64,000 bases of DNA from Bacteroidota bacterium (GTDB taxonomy: Bacteria; Bacteroidota; Bacteroidia; Chitinophagales; Chitinophagaceae), in assembly GCA_030706735.1 (NCBI GenBank), contig JAUZNZ010000011.1, positions 1-64,000 on the forward strand, in the 5' to 3' direction. The notes beneath the pieces were generated by a model. It saw nothing but the letters and a program-made list of their open reading frames with translations. It was not told the DNA's origin and searched no databases. Below, piece after piece: positions 63,871 to 64,000 of this stretch (positions are counted from its first letter, which is position 1; every line of letters starts with the position of its first letter). The position numbers and the translations under genes were made by a program.

Positions 63871-64000
63871 TTGCCAGACATCATTCAATTATTGCCCGAT
63901 AACATCGCCAACCAGATCGCGGCGGGAGAAGTGATCCAGCGGCCGGCCAGCGCCGTGAAGGAATTGCTGGAGAATGCGATCGATGCGGGGGGTACGGAGA
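63871..64000 (+). CDS. mutL: DNA mismatch repair protein MutL, N-terminus, cut by window edge
   Basis: From a TTG at 63871 the frame reads [20 protein letters not shown], then [23 protein letters not shown] and continues past the edge. This is the GHKL ATPase start of MutL, where the glutamate in KELLEN is catalytic. No ATG is available upstream before an in-frame stop at 63844, so TTG is the most likely start. Divergent from the GH3 gene. Confidence 0.93.
   Translation, partial: MPDIIQLLPDNIANQIAAGEVIQRPASAVKELLENAIDAGGTE

Overview
The window comes from a member of the Bacteroidetes, most likely of the Chitinophagaceae type. Support: a GldA gliding-motility ABC ATPase, the long Bacteroidetes-type IspG, a fused isobutyryl-CoA mutase (IcmF), Bat-type aerotolerance genes, several OMP_b-brl/TonB-receptor-like barrels, an APH kinase fused to a RapZ C-terminal domain, and repeated TAnnTTTG -7 promoter elements very close to start codons. 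Most of the sequence is GC-rich chromosomal backbone with tight gene packing. The antisense frames of these genes are often open and should be ignored.

Layout. 1-9000 is one minus-strand run: class D beta-lactamase, batB, batC, ispG, a WYL-type regulator, an aldose-epimerase-like protein, a lipoprotein and nadB (cut by the window edge). 9025-16349, also minus, holds a periplasmic trehalase, a vanadium-haloperoxidase/PAP2 lipoprotein, two outer-membrane barrel proteins, a MetE-core protein and a membrane-anchored unknown. 16361-20922 is an AT-richer accessory island with an IS1595-type transposase, a coupled small protein and a HEPN-like protein, several tiny genes, an HTH/membrane-protein pair, and two non-coding gaps rich in hairpins, one of which may encode a minus-strand RNA.

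21064-35910 returns to backbone: icmF, glucokinase, a Nei-type glycosylase, an Xaa-Pro-type aminopeptidase, a DJ-1/PfpI protein, a four-gene TolC/MacA/MacB-type efflux operon, and KorA (2-oxoacid:ferredoxin oxidoreductase alpha) without its beta partner next to it. 35855-45681 has a FUSC-type membrane protein, a TonB-receptor-like barrel, the kinase-RapZ fusion, two tandem LpxL-type acyltransferases and a two-component system. 45674-50656 has a persulfide-dioxygenase/rhodanese protein with an ArsR regulator, tsaB, a degenerate hydroxyacyl-CoA dehydrogenase, ridA and kbl. 50768-54265 has an ECF sigma factor, a membrane protein with a duplicated anti-sigma-like domain, a barrel protein and an L,D-transpeptidase. 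54266-64000 has acetate uptake and activation (satP, acs), gldA, eno, an FtsB/DivIC-like protein, nth, a GH3 plus serine-hydrolase fusion, and the start of mutL.

No tRNA, rRNA or CRISPR array was recognised. The most unusual items are the island (overlapping transposase/small-protein/HEPN-like trio and the orphan terminators), the kinase-RapZ fusion, the near-leaderless promoters, and an imperfect 7-bp repeat that forms the tail of batB.
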